DNA of 64,000 bases from contig NZ_JACEFB010000005.1 of NCBI RefSeq assembly GCF_013694095.1, positions 1 to 64,000 on the forward strand, written 5' to 3'. Shown here one piece after another: positions 29,007-37,277 of the stretch. The stretch's first letter is position 1. The number at the start of each line of letters is the position of its first letter. A model generated the notes under the pieces. The model had not been told where the DNA came from, ran no database searches, and saw only the letters and a list, made by a program, of their open reading frames with translations. Made by a program: the position numbers and the translations under genes. Source of the DNA: Thermogemmata fonticola. GTDB lineage: Bacteria; Planctomycetota; Planctomycetia; Gemmatales; Gemmataceae.

Positions 29007-30065
29007 TCAGGCCGGCTCCGCCAGCAATTCCCGAATGGCCGCACGGACATCTTCCAGTTGGGGCACGCTGTTGCGTTCGTACACCTGGTTCATGCCGATG
29101 CCGGGCACGTGCTTGCCCATGAGGGCACGCGGACGCACCAGCAGATCGTAAAAGTGCTCCTCCACGATCCGGCGCAGCAGATGCTCGGCGAAGTTGGTGA
29201 CTTCCGTGTCTTCATTGACAATCAACACCCGGCCCGTTTTCCTCACGCTCTGCGAGATCAATTCCCAGTCGTAGGGGAACAGACTGCGTAAGTCGATGAC
29301 ATCACAGTGAATCCCCTCCTGGCGCGTCAATTCATCCGCCGCCTGGATGCACATCGGCAGGTGCCGGCCGTAGCTGATGATGGTCGCCTCACTGCCTTGG
29401 CGCACCAATTCGGCCCGGCCGATGGGGACGATGTATTCCTGCACGGGCGGCCACTGCGGAGTCCAATGGGTGCGGTCTCCGATCGGGGCGTCGATCATGC
29501 GGGAGAGCTGTTCGGGGTCGTCCGGTTCTCCGGGGATCAAGCGTTCGCCGCGGACCCGGAGCAAGGCCTTGGGGAGCAGGTAGAGGACGGGATTGGGATC
29601 GAGGATGGCGGCCAGCATGAGTCCGTAGGCATCCAGGGGATTGGAGGGCATGACGATTTTCCATCCCGGCAGGCGTGTGGCCCAACTGTCGAAGGAGTGC
29701 GAATGGTAGATGCTGCCGCGGATGCCGGCGCCGGTGGGGGTCATGACGACAATGGGCATGTCGTATTCGCCGCCGCTCGCCCAGCGCTGGTTGCCGGCGA
29801 TTTTGAGCAGGTCGAGGACGTTGAAGGCATAATCGCAAAACTGGATTTCGCAGACGGGCCGTCCGCCCGCGTAGGCGATCCCCATGGCGGTGCCGATGAT
29901 GCCGCGTTCATCCAGCGGCGTGTTCCAGGCGGTTTTCAGTCCTTGCGTCACGGTGAAGACGCCGCCGAGGGGCGGGCCGACATCTTCGCCGAAAACGTCG
30001 GTCACTCCGAGATGTTCTTCGCCGTAATGTAAGGCCAATCGCACGGCCTGGGCCATCGTCGCCAT
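29007..30065 (-). CDS. 2-Oxoacid dehydrogenase E1 beta subunit (branched-chain type)
   Basis: 352-aa beta subunit of the thiamine-diphosphate E1 component, which with E1 alpha decarboxylates branched-chain 2-oxoacids (or pyruvate). Typical segments: VFGEDVGPPLGGVFTVTQGL, ERGIIGTAMGIAYAG, QFCDYAFNVLDLL and, near the end, LIVNEDTEVTNFAEH. It starts 42 bp after E1 alpha and is followed by E2 after 83 bp, all on the minus strand, so this is one operon. Confidence 0.93.
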   Translation of the reverse strand: MATMAQAVRLALHYGEEHLGVTDVFGEDVGPPLGGVFTVTQGLKTAWNTPLDERGIIGTAMGIAYAGGRPVCEIQFCDYAFNVLDLLKIAGNQRWASGGEYDMPIVVMTPTGAGIRGSIYHSHSFDSWATRLPGWKIVMPSNPLDAYGLMLAAILDPNPVLYLLPKALLRVRGERLIPGEPDDPEQLSRMIDAPIGDRTHWTPQWPPVQEYIVPIGRAELVRQGSEATIISYGRHLPMCIQAADELTRQEGIHCDVIDLRSLFPYDWELISQSVRKTGRVLIVNEDTEVTNFAEHLLRRIVEEHFYDLLVRPRALMGKHVPGIGMNQVYERNSVPQLEDVRAAIRELLAEPA

Positions 30066-30107
30066 GAGGATGTTTCCTTGCCGGTGCGTCTGCTGGTGCA
30101 GGAGGAA

Positions 30108-31268
30108 CTAGCCGGCCCCCTCCGGTGCGTCCTTCTGTCCGGGCAAGCCGGTGTAGTCTTGCGGATAGACCACATCCACGGGACTGGGAGCATAGGTGAA
30201 GCGATAGACATCTTCGGGGCGGGGTTCCGGTTCCCGCATGGCGGCTGCCACGGCCGCCTCGGCTTCAGCGCGGGCGTCCGCCCACAGGGTCTCGACTGTG
30301 TTGGCATCCATCGCCCCCGCCGCCAGAAGTTTCTCCTCGAACATTTGCAGCGGATCGGGTTGTTTCCAGTCCCGCTGCGCTCCGCTGGAGGAGGAATGCC
30401 CATGCAAACGGGAAACCAGAGTTTCCAACAGGTAAGGCTTGCGTTCCCGGCGGCAGTAACGCATCGCCCGGTCGAGCGCGTTCCAGACCAGCACCGGATC
30501 GTTCCCATCCACCGTCTCGGCGCGGATGCCATAGGGAAGGGCGCGATCCGCCACCCGCTTTTCTGCGCACACCAGGGTAAAGTCCGTGGAGATTCCGAAG
30601 CGGTTATTGGTGACGATCATCAGGACCGGCAGCTCGTTGCCGGGACGGCTGCTCCAGTTGAGGCAAGTCTCGAAGTCACCCTCGGCAGTTCCCGCTTCGC
30701 CGCCGACAACGATGGTGATGCCCTCATTCTCCTGGGGATATTTCAGGCCGTGCCGTTTTTGCATCAGGGCCGTGCCGGGCGCCATCGCAAATTGCACCTC
30801 GATGACACTGGTCACCGGCACCACGTTCCATTTCTTGACGGCGTAATGGCCGACGAAGTTGCGGCCCCGGGAATGCGGATCGGTCCAGCGCATGGCCAGT
30901 TGCCGCACGTGGTCGATCATGGGCATTCCCATGGCCAGCATCACGCCCGCGTTGCGGTAGTGCAAATGCAGGTAATCGTAGGCGGGGCCTTCCCCTTTGT
31001 GGACCTGAAGCCCCAGACAGACATTGACGACTTCTTCCCCCGGCCCGCCGATCCAGAAATAGGCCTCGCCGGACTTGGACATCTTGATGCTGCGCTCTTC
31101 CAGGGCACGAGTGCGGACCATTTGCCGGTAAATGGTCAAGGCCAGCTCGGCGGAAATGACTTCGCGCCCCGAACGGATCACGGCTGGTGCGGCAACCCCG
31201 GTGGGCCGCCGCCGTTGCCCTTCCGGAATGTCGGGCTGCTCCTCGTCGAAATGCATCTCGGGCATCAT
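30108..31268 (-). CDS. 2-Oxoacid dehydrogenase E1 alpha subunit (branched-chain type)
   Basis: 386-aa alpha subunit with the thiamine-diphosphate region GGEAGTAEGDFETCLNW, and PVLMIVTNN at the end of that motif. Other segments are MVRTRALEERSIKMSKSGE, IGGPGEEVVNVCLGLQ, HLHYRNAGVMLAMG and SRLHGHSSSSG, the last corresponding to the phosphorylation-loop region. Two adjacent ATGs (31268 and 31265) lie 4 and 7 bases after GGGGAGGG; either could start. First gene of the bkd-like operon. Confidence 0.92.
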   Translation of the reverse strand: MMPEMHFDEEQPDIPEGQRRRPTGVAAPAVIRSGREVISAELALTIYRQMVRTRALEERSIKMSKSGEAYFWIGGPGEEVVNVCLGLQVHKGEGPAYDYLHLHYRNAGVMLAMGMPMIDHVRQLAMRWTDPHSRGRNFVGHYAVKKWNVVPVTSVIEVQFAMAPGTALMQKRHGLKYPQENEGITIVVGGEAGTAEGDFETCLNWSSRPGNELPVLMIVTNNRFGISTDFTLVCAEKRVADRALPYGIRAETVDGNDPVLVWNALDRAMRYCRRERKPYLLETLVSRLHGHSSSSGAQRDWKQPDPLQMFEEKLLAAGAMDANTVETLWADARAEAEAAVAAAMREPEPRPEDVYRFTYAPSPVDVVYPQDYTGLPGQKDAPEGAG

Positions 31269-31500
31269 GTGACCCTCCCCGAGGTTCCAGATTCGGCGGC
31301 CCACGCCGTCGCCAACCGTTTGCCCAATAACGTGCCTCACATAGGATGCACTCCCGCTTACCCTCTACTCCATAGGACGCATTCCCTGCATCCCTTCGTT
31401 CGCCATCTTGGACCAGGGGCGAGGGATTGGTCAGTATCCTTCCTCTCCGCCTGGCCGTCAAGACCCCTCCGAGCTTTTTCCTCTGCGCTCTTTTGTCCCC

Positions 31501-31506
31501 ATTATA
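31501..31506 (-). promoter_or_regulatory. -10 box upstream of the E1 alpha-E1 beta-E2 operon
   Basis: A perfect minus-strand TATAAT, in the context GGTATAATGGGG, lies about 235 bp before E1 alpha. The -35 region is weak. The 640-bp gap 31269-31911 contains no gene; it also carries a palindrome (31832) and a 24-bp duplication (31875). Confidence 0.45.
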
Positions 31507-31831
31507 CCACACCGCTGCACCTCTTGATCCAGAGCTGAACCCTTGTATCCGTACCGAGGAGCACGGAACGACGCTCCAGGACGGCACAGCCGGCAGAAAC
31601 GGCGCGTGCTGCCGGTGTCGGCGGCTCTCCGGGGGAAACCTTCCTCCGGCGTGGGCCAACCTTGACCCCCTCCCTCCTCTTTTCCCGCGTTCGGCGGAAC
31701 CTGAGTCACGCCGCGAAGCGCTCTTTCGGGCAGGGCCGGGCTGAGAGCCAGACAGAAACCAGACCCGCGCCGGCGTCATCTTTCGGAGCCATCTTTGCGG
31801 GCGGAGGCAGAAAGGCGGCGGTGAAACGCCT

Positions 31832-31849
31832 CGCCCTCCGCGGAGGGCG
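31832..31849. repeat. Perfect 18-bp palindrome 3' of rfbA
   Basis: CGCCCTCCG followed directly by CGGAGGGCG, about 60 bp downstream of the rfbA stop. There is no loop and no T-run, so it is more like a protein-binding site than a terminator. Confidence 0.6.
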
Positions 31850-31874
31850 GCATCGTCCGAAGCGCAGCGGAAGG

Positions 31875-31922
31875 GGCGCAGGGGTTTTCAGAAGAAGCGG
31901 CGCAGGGGTTTTCAGAAACGGG
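31875..31922. repeat. 24-bp tandem duplication at the rfbA stop codon
   Basis: Two head-to-tail units, identical over their first 19 bp (GGCGCAGGGGTTTTCAGAA). The second unit contains the rfbA stop codon, so the duplication copied the end of the gene. Confidence 0.8.
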
Positions 31923-32640
31923 GCGGCTCGGCACGCACCAGATGATTGGCGTAATCCAGGGAGTCGAGCGTGCCCGCGTCGGTCCAATAGCCTTCGAGGA
32001 AGAAGTGTCCCAGGCGTCCCTGGCGGAGATAGTGGTTATTGACATCCGTGATTTCCAATTCGCCCCGTGCGCTGGGTTTGAGCGTTTTGATGATGCCGAA
32101 GACATCCGGGGGGTAGATGTAGATGCCGACGACGGCGTAGGGGCTGGCCGGCTGGGGAGGTTTTTCCTCAATGGCCACAATGCGGTCGTTGCGCACCGTG
32201 GCGACGCCGTAGCGCTGGGGGTCCGGCACTTCCTTGAGGCCGATCCATGCCCAATCCGGCCGAGAGTTGGCCAGTTCCAGAATCGGCACGAGGGGATCGC
32301 GGAAGATGTTGTCGCCCAAGAGCACGCAGGCCCGGCTGCCGATGCAGAAGTGCTCGGCCAGTCCCAGAGCCTGGGCGATTCCGCCCGCTTCATCCTGGAC
32401 CCGATAGGTGAGGCGGCAGCCGTGATGGCGGCCCGAACCGAGCAGTTCGACAAAGTCCCCCATGTGCTCCGTGCCGGAGACCAGGAGGATTTCCTCGATA
32501 CCGGCCCCGGTCAGCTTTTTGAGCGGATAATACACCATCGGCCAGGGTCCCACGGGCAGAAGGTGTTTGTTGGTGACTTTGGTGAGTTCACCCATGCGCG
32601 TGCCTTTACCGCCCGCCAGAATGACACCACGGAGGGACAT
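31912..32640 (-). CDS. rfbA: Glucose-1-phosphate thymidylyltransferase (short RfbA type)
   Basis: 242-aa sugar-nucleotidyltransferase that makes dTDP-glucose (or a related NDP-sugar) from glucose-1-phosphate. Visible: GVILAGGKGTRMGELTKVTNKHLLPVG, the metal-binding LLGDNIF, VAIEEKP and GYWTDAGTLDS. It is shorter than enterobacterial RfbA (about 290 aa) and belongs to the short COG1209 type. It follows rfbB by about 20 bp on the same strand, giving the first two steps of dTDP-deoxysugar synthesis. An upstream in-frame extension to 32796 lies inside rfbB and is rejected. Confidence 0.92.
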   Translation of the reverse strand: MSLRGVILAGGKGTRMGELTKVTNKHLLPVGPWPMVYYPLKKLTGAGIEEILLVSGTEHMGDFVELLGSGRHHGCRLTYRVQDEAGGIAQALGLAEHFCIGSRACVLLGDNIFRDPLVPILELANSRPDWAWIGLKEVPDPQRYGVATVRNDRIVAIEEKPPQPASPYAVVGIYIYPPDVFGIIKTLKPSARGELEITDVNNHYLRQGRLGHFFLEGYWTDAGTLDSLDYANHLVRAEPPRF

Positions 32641-32660
32641 GGCAGCCTCGGCAGAAGTTT

Positions 32661-33740
32661 TTAGTGGGACAGCAGCGAGCCGGCTGAGTTCGCGGCAGGA
32701 CCCTGCGTACCGGCTGAGTTCGCGGCAGGACCCTGCGTACCGTATTGCCGTTGATAGTAATTCATGTAGTCCTGATTGCGCACGGCGGCGACCCACTCGG
32801 CATGGTCGCTATACCAGCGGATGGTCTGGGCCAGCCCGTCGTCGAAGGGGATTTGCGGGGACCAGCCCAAGGTGCGCTCCGCCTTCGTGCAGTCCAGAGC
32901 ATAGCGCCGATCATGGCCGGGGCGGTCGGGGACGAAACGGATCAGGGACTCCGGCTTCCCCAGCGCCTGGAGGATGCGGCGGGTCAGTTCCAGATTGGTC
33001 AGTTCGCAGCGGCCGCCGAAGTTGTACACCTCCCCGACTTGTCCGTGTTTCCAGGCCCGATGCAACCCGCGGCAGTGATCGCGGACATGAATCCAATCCC
33101 GAACCTGCAAGCCATCGCCATAAACCGGCACCGGCTCGTCACGCAGCAGATTGGTGATGAACAGGGGAATGATCTTTTCCGGGAACTGGTACGGGCCGTA
33201 GTTGTTCGAGCAGCGGGTGATGATGGCGGGCACGCCGAAGGTATGGTGATAGGCGCGGACCAGCAGATCGGCGGCGGCTTTACTCGCGGCATAGGGGCTA
33301 TTCGGCTGCAAGGGGGACTCTTCCGTGAATGCCCCGGTCGGACCGAGCGAGCCGTACACCTCATCCGTGGAAACGTGCACGAAACGGCGGATGGCAAAGG
33401 CGCGGGCGGCATCGAGCAGGACCTGGGTGCCCAGCACATTCGTCCGCACGAACGGGGACGCATCCAGGATGCTGCGATCAACATGGCTTTCCGCCGCCAG
33501 GTGGAAGATATCCGTCACTCCCCGGCGCATCGCTTCCCACACTTGCTCCCGTTGCGTGATGTCCCCGCGGAGGAACTGATAGCGCGGGTGGCGCTCGACA
33601 TCCGCCAGGTTCGCCAGGTTCCCGGCATAGGTCAGGGCGTCGAAGTTGAGGATGTGGATGTCCGGCTCGACTTCCAGCAGGTAGTGGATCAGATTGGAAC
33701 CGATGAAACCGCAGCCGCCGGTGACGAGGACCAGAGTCAT
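32661..33740 (-). CDS. rfbB: dTDP-glucose 4,6-dehydratase
   Basis: 359-aa extended short-chain dehydrogenase that converts dTDP-glucose to the 4-keto-6-deoxy sugar. NAD motif GGCGFIG, catalytic STDEVYG and YAASKAAAD, substrate segment NNYGPYQFPEKIIPLFI. The last 30 residues include a perfect tandem repeat TQGPAANSAG x2 caused by a 30-bp DNA duplication (32680-32739). No rfbC or rfbD is in the window. GGAGAGGG precedes the ATG; a possible TTGACG -35 lies near 33798. Confidence 0.95.
   Translation of the reverse strand: MTLVLVTGGCGFIGSNLIHYLLEVEPDIHILNFDALTYAGNLANLADVERHPRYQFLRGDITQREQVWEAMRRGVTDIFHLAAESHVDRSILDASPFVRTNVLGTQVLLDAARAFAIRRFVHVSTDEVYGSLGPTGAFTEESPLQPNSPYAASKAAADLLVRAYHHTFGVPAIITRCSNNYGPYQFPEKIIPLFITNLLRDEPVPVYGDGLQVRDWIHVRDHCRGLHRAWKHGQVGEVYNFGGRCELTNLELTRRILQALGKPESLIRFVPDRPGHDRRYALDCTKAERTLGWSPQIPFDDGLAQTIRWYSDHAEWVAAVRNQDYMNYYQRQYGTQGPAANSAGTQGPAANSAGSLLSH
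32680..32739. repeat. Perfect 30-bp tandem duplication inside the rfbB 3' end
   Basis: Two identical 30-bp units beginning CCGGCTGAGTTCGCGGCAGG. Being a multiple of three, the duplication keeps frame and doubles a ten-residue peptide at the RfbB C terminus. Confidence 0.95.
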
Positions 33741-33928
33741 GCGTCCCTCTCCATCCGTGTGAGTGTGTGATCCTTTAGTGTAGGACTGAGAGCGTCAAGC
33801 AGAGACAGGCAGACTAGCACAGGAAGAGGAGTTTGCCAACAGCGGCTGGCGCTCCCCTGGAGCAGCTTGTGGCAATGCCGGTCCCCCCCTGACCCGACCG
33901 GATCGCTTCACCGCAGCGGGGGGAAACT

Positions 33929-35236
33929 TCACGCCAGTTGCGGCAGCAGCTCATCGAGGAGGCGCAGGGCGGTAGCGATCTGCTCGGCAGTGATGCACAG
34001 CGGCGGGCAGAAGCGCAGGGCGGCCTCTCCGCAGCCGAGCAGCAGCAGTCCGCGGCGGAAAGCGAGACCTAAGAGGCGATCGCGCAGTTCCGGCGAGGGC
34101 AGGTCCGCCGCCACCATCAGGCCCAGCCCCCGGACTTCGCGGAGAATCGGATGGCGCAAGGCGAGGTCGTGCAAGCCGGCGCGGAGCTGTTCCCCCCGTG
34201 CGGCGGCATTGGCCAGGTATTCCCGCTCCAGCAAATCCAGCGTGGCCAGGGCGGCGGCGCACGCGACGGGATTGCCTCCGAAGGTGCTGGCATGACTGCC
34301 CGGCGGCCAATCCATGATCTCGGCCCGTGCCACCACCGCCCCCAAGGGCAGGCCGCTGGCAATCCCCTTGGCCAGGCAGAGAATGTCGGGGGCCACCCCA
34401 TAATGCTCGATGGCGAACAGCCGGCCTGTGCGCCCCATGCCGCTTTGCACTTCATCCGCCACCAGGAGAATGCCATGTCGGTCGCACCACTGGCGCAGCG
34501 CCGGCAGGCATCCCGGCGGCCAGGGGTAATATCCTCCTTCCCCCTGGATGGGTTCGATGAAGATGGCGGCCACTTCATCCGGCGGGGCCAGGCGGCGCAG
34601 GAGGGTCCTCTCCAGCTCCTCGGCCCAGCGGCAGCCCCGGCTGCATCCCCCTTCCTCCGGGCAGGTCCGGGGAAAGGGGACGTGGTGAATTTCCGGCACC
34701 AGGGGAGCAAAACCGCGGCGATGGACCGCCTTGGACGCAGACAGAGACATGGCTCCGTAGGTCCGGCCGTGGAAGGCGCCGAGCAAGGCGATCACGCGGG
34801 GACGGCGGGTGTGCCACCGGGCCAGTTTCAGCGCCGCTTCGATCGCTTCCGCCCCGCTGTTGCAAAAGAAGACTTTTTTCGGACCGCTTCCGGGCGCCCC
34901 GCGGGCCAGACGCTCTGCGAGTTCCGCCTGCTGCGGATAGTAGAAATCGGTGCCGCTCATGTGGATGAGCCGTTCCGACTGCCGCTGGATCGACGCCACG
35001 ATCTGAGGATGGCAATGCCCGGTCGCCGTCACGGCGATCCCCGCTGTCAGGTCCAAAAACAGGTTGCCATCGACATCCTGGACGACGCAGCCGCTCGCCC
35101 GCTCCACCACCAGAGGATAAACCCGCGTGTAAGAGGGCGACACCCTGGCCGCATCCCGCCGCAGCCACTCCTGGGCTTTGGGACCAGGCGGCTCCACCTG
35201 AATATCCGGCACCGTTCGGCCATCGAACAACCACAT
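33929..35236 (-). CDS. Class III PLP aminotransferase (4-aminobutyrate/acetylornithine type)
   Basis: 435-aa omega-aminotransferase. It resembles the archaeal/Thermus-type acetylornithine/GABA aminotransferases: VSPSYTRVYPLVVERASG, DVDGNLFLDLTAGIAVTATGH, HMSGTDFYYPQQAELAERLA, CNSGAEAIEAALKLAR, LVADEVQSGMGRTG and LAKGIASGLPLGA with the PLP Lys. The next gene on the same strand upstream is an aldehyde dehydrogenase, so the pair may oxidise an omega-amino acid via its semialdehyde (GABA- or lysine-type route). The exact substrate is not determined. Confidence 0.88.
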   Translation of the reverse strand: MWLFDGRTVPDIQVEPPGPKAQEWLRRDAARVSPSYTRVYPLVVERASGCVVQDVDGNLFLDLTAGIAVTATGHCHPQIVASIQRQSERLIHMSGTDFYYPQQAELAERLARGAPGSGPKKVFFCNSGAEAIEAALKLARWHTRRPRVIALLGAFHGRTYGAMSLSASKAVHRRGFAPLVPEIHHVPFPRTCPEEGGCSRGCRWAEELERTLLRRLAPPDEVAAIFIEPIQGEGGYYPWPPGCLPALRQWCDRHGILLVADEVQSGMGRTGRLFAIEHYGVAPDILCLAKGIASGLPLGAVVARAEIMDWPPGSHASTFGGNPVACAAALATLDLLEREYLANAAARGEQLRAGLHDLALRHPILREVRGLGLMVAADLPSPELRDRLLGLAFRRGLLLLGCGEAALRFCPPLCITAEQIATALRLLDELLPQLA

Positions 35237-35402
35237 GATGCTGCACTCCTCGCTTGGGTGTTGCTTGGCCTGCTACCGCCCTTCGGGGGCTTGCGCTCCC
35301 TGTGGCTCTCGCCAGTGCCAGTGCAGGCGGCTTGACAGCAGGGCGCGGACTGGGTCAGGCCTGAGCGGCAAACCCCCTGGCACAAATCGTCCCCCTGGAG
35401 CT

Positions 35403-35436
35403 AGCAGGACCGGCTGAGCCAGCAAGACCGGCTGAG
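35403..35436. repeat. Two-copy 18-bp tandem repeat
   Basis: AGCAGGACCGGCTGAG and AGCAAGACCGGCTGAG, period 18, in the gap between the aldehyde dehydrogenase and aminotransferase genes. The core ACCGGCTGAG also occurs in the rfbB duplication. Confidence 0.8.
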
Positions 35437-35444
35437 ACTTCCGC

Positions 35445-36953
35445 TCACTCAATGGCCGCGGATAAACCCTGAGCCATTTTGATTTCCGTGCCGTGATTGA
35501 CCGTCCAGGCGGTTTTATGGGTAACGACTTCGATCAAGCCGGCGGCGGAGGGATGGCCGTTGCCGCTGCGTTTGACCCCGCCGAAGGGCAGATGGACTTC
35601 CGCCCCGATGCAGGGAAGATTCACGTACCCCATGCCGTATTCACACTCTTCCCGGAAGTAGCGGATGCGGCGGTAATCTTCCGAGATGACCGCCAGGGAC
35701 AAGCCGTATTCGACGTCGTTGTGGATGCGGACGGCTTCTTCGTCATCGCGGAAAGGAATGAGGGCGACATGGGGGCCGAAGACTTCCTCCCGCAAGGCCG
35801 GGAGATCGCTGCGCCAGGGGGTACGGTAGATGAAGGGGGTCATGTAGCATCCGGGGGTTTGCGCGGGCGAGACGGGGCCGCCGTCGAGGAGGACCTCCAC
35901 GCCGGGAGTGTTGCGGACCTGCGCGTTGTAGCGTTCGATTTTTTCCAGGGCGGCGCGATGGATGACGGGTCCGGCAAAGTTTTTTTCATCGAGCGGATCG
36001 CCGAAGCGCAAGCGGCGGGCAGTGCTGACGAAAGCCTCGGCGTAATGGTCCAGCAGTTTTTCGTGAACGAGGATGCGGCTGGCCGACACGCAGCGCTGCC
36101 CCGTCGTCTTGAAAGCGCTGAGAATCCCGGCATTGACCGCCAGATCAAAGCGGGCATCCAGGCAGACGATGACGGCATTTTTGCCGCCCATTTCCGCGGC
36201 GACGATCCGGTCCGGCAGCGGCGCGGACAGCTCCTGAATGCGCCGCCCGACCTCGTAGCTGCCTGTGAAGAGGACTACCTGCACGCGCGGGTCTTTGACC
36301 AGCAATTCGCCCACCGTGCCATCGCCGTGGACCAGATTGATCGTACCAGGAGGGAAGCCCGCCTCGTGGAACAACTCCACCAGTTTCTGACCGACGGCGG
36401 GCGTGTCCTCGCTCGGCTTGAACACCGCCGTGTTCCCTTCGAGCAGGCTGGGACCCAGCATCCACAGCGGCACGGCGAAGGGGAAGTTCCAGGGCGTGAT
36501 CACCGCGACCACCCCCCAGGGTTTGCGGCGGACGAAGGAATCCTTCTCTGCGATTTCACTGGCGACGACATCCCCGTAGATGCCTTGTCGGCCGACCCCG
36601 AAGACGTACTGGACCATGTGCAAGCCTTCGATCACTTCCGCCCGGCATTCCGTGATGTTTTTGCCGCATTCGCGGGCCATCAGTTCGGCGATGGCCTCCT
36701 GGTCCCGCTTGATGAGCTGAGCGAGGCGGTCGAAGCACTCGGCGCGGAGGATGCGGCTAGTCCGGCGCCAGGCGGGATAGGCTTGACGGGCCGCGGCGAC
36801 TGCGGCGGACACCTCCTCCGGCGTGGCTTGCGGAAAGCGCCCCACGACCTGGGCCGTATCTGCCGGTGAGAGACTCTCGAAATCGTCCCGCGGCGGCGAC
36901 CACTCCCCGGCAATCGACAGCCTGCCATGAATCGGTGGTAGCAGCATCGCCAT
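35445..36953 (-). CDS. NAD(P)-dependent aldehyde dehydrogenase
   Basis: 502-aa aldehyde dehydrogenase. Visible: VVAVITPWNFPFAVPLWMLGP, the glycine motif FTGSYEVGRRI, the catalytic Glu in AAEMGGKNAV, and the catalytic Cys in TTGQRCVSASRI, then EEVFGPHVALIPF and PFGGVKRSGNGHPS. The closest functional classes are succinate/alpha-ketoglutarate semialdehyde and pyrroline-5-carboxylate dehydrogenases; pairing with the downstream aminotransferase supports a semialdehyde substrate. The ATG at 36953 has GGGGAGG eight bases upstream. Confidence 0.9.
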   Translation of the reverse strand: MAMLLPPIHGRLSIAGEWSPPRDDFESLSPADTAQVVGRFPQATPEEVSAAVAAARQAYPAWRRTSRILRAECFDRLAQLIKRDQEAIAELMARECGKNITECRAEVIEGLHMVQYVFGVGRQGIYGDVVASEIAEKDSFVRRKPWGVVAVITPWNFPFAVPLWMLGPSLLEGNTAVFKPSEDTPAVGQKLVELFHEAGFPPGTINLVHGDGTVGELLVKDPRVQVVLFTGSYEVGRRIQELSAPLPDRIVAAEMGGKNAVIVCLDARFDLAVNAGILSAFKTTGQRCVSASRILVHEKLLDHYAEAFVSTARRLRFGDPLDEKNFAGPVIHRAALEKIERYNAQVRNTPGVEVLLDGGPVSPAQTPGCYMTPFIYRTPWRSDLPALREEVFGPHVALIPFRDDEEAVRIHNDVEYGLSLAVISEDYRRIRYFREECEYGMGYVNLPCIGAEVHLPFGGVKRSGNGHPSAAGLIEVVTHKTAWTVNHGTEIKMAQGLSAAIE

Positions 36954-37202
36954 GGCTATTTCCTCCCCGACCGGCACCTTTTCACCCGGACAACGCCTGA
37001 CCCAGCGCCGGTTGTTCCATTCTACCCCACGGCTGCTTTTCCTGAATGGGGCCGCTTGCTCTCGCCGATGCTCGCGAAGTCCGGCCGCCGATGCGGCCTT
37101 GCCCCTTGATGAGACAATATCGCGGGAAAAAGAGGGCCGCCGACCTCGTCCTCAAAACAACTTCAGAGAAAGAAGAGGGCCGCAGGCGTCGGGAGGCATA
37201 CG

Positions 37203-37208
37203 TATAAT
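37203..37208 (+). promoter_or_regulatory. -10 box upstream of the LarA-like gene
   Basis: Perfect TATAAT about 70 bp before the start codon; the -35 is not obvious. The surrounding 324-bp gap contains no gene, but AAGAGGGCCGC occurs twice near 37130 and 37173. Confidence 0.4.
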
Positions 37209-37277
37209 GACGGCAAGTGATCCTCCGCCCGCCCAATCGGCGAACCGAGGGGGAAAGCAACAGCGAGCGCAAGCGGC

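Noticed and set aside
32641-32796. N-terminal extension of rfbA
   Set aside because: It lies inside rfbB in another frame and contains only the 30-bp duplication translated out of frame; the ATG at 32640 begins the conserved nucleotide-binding motif.
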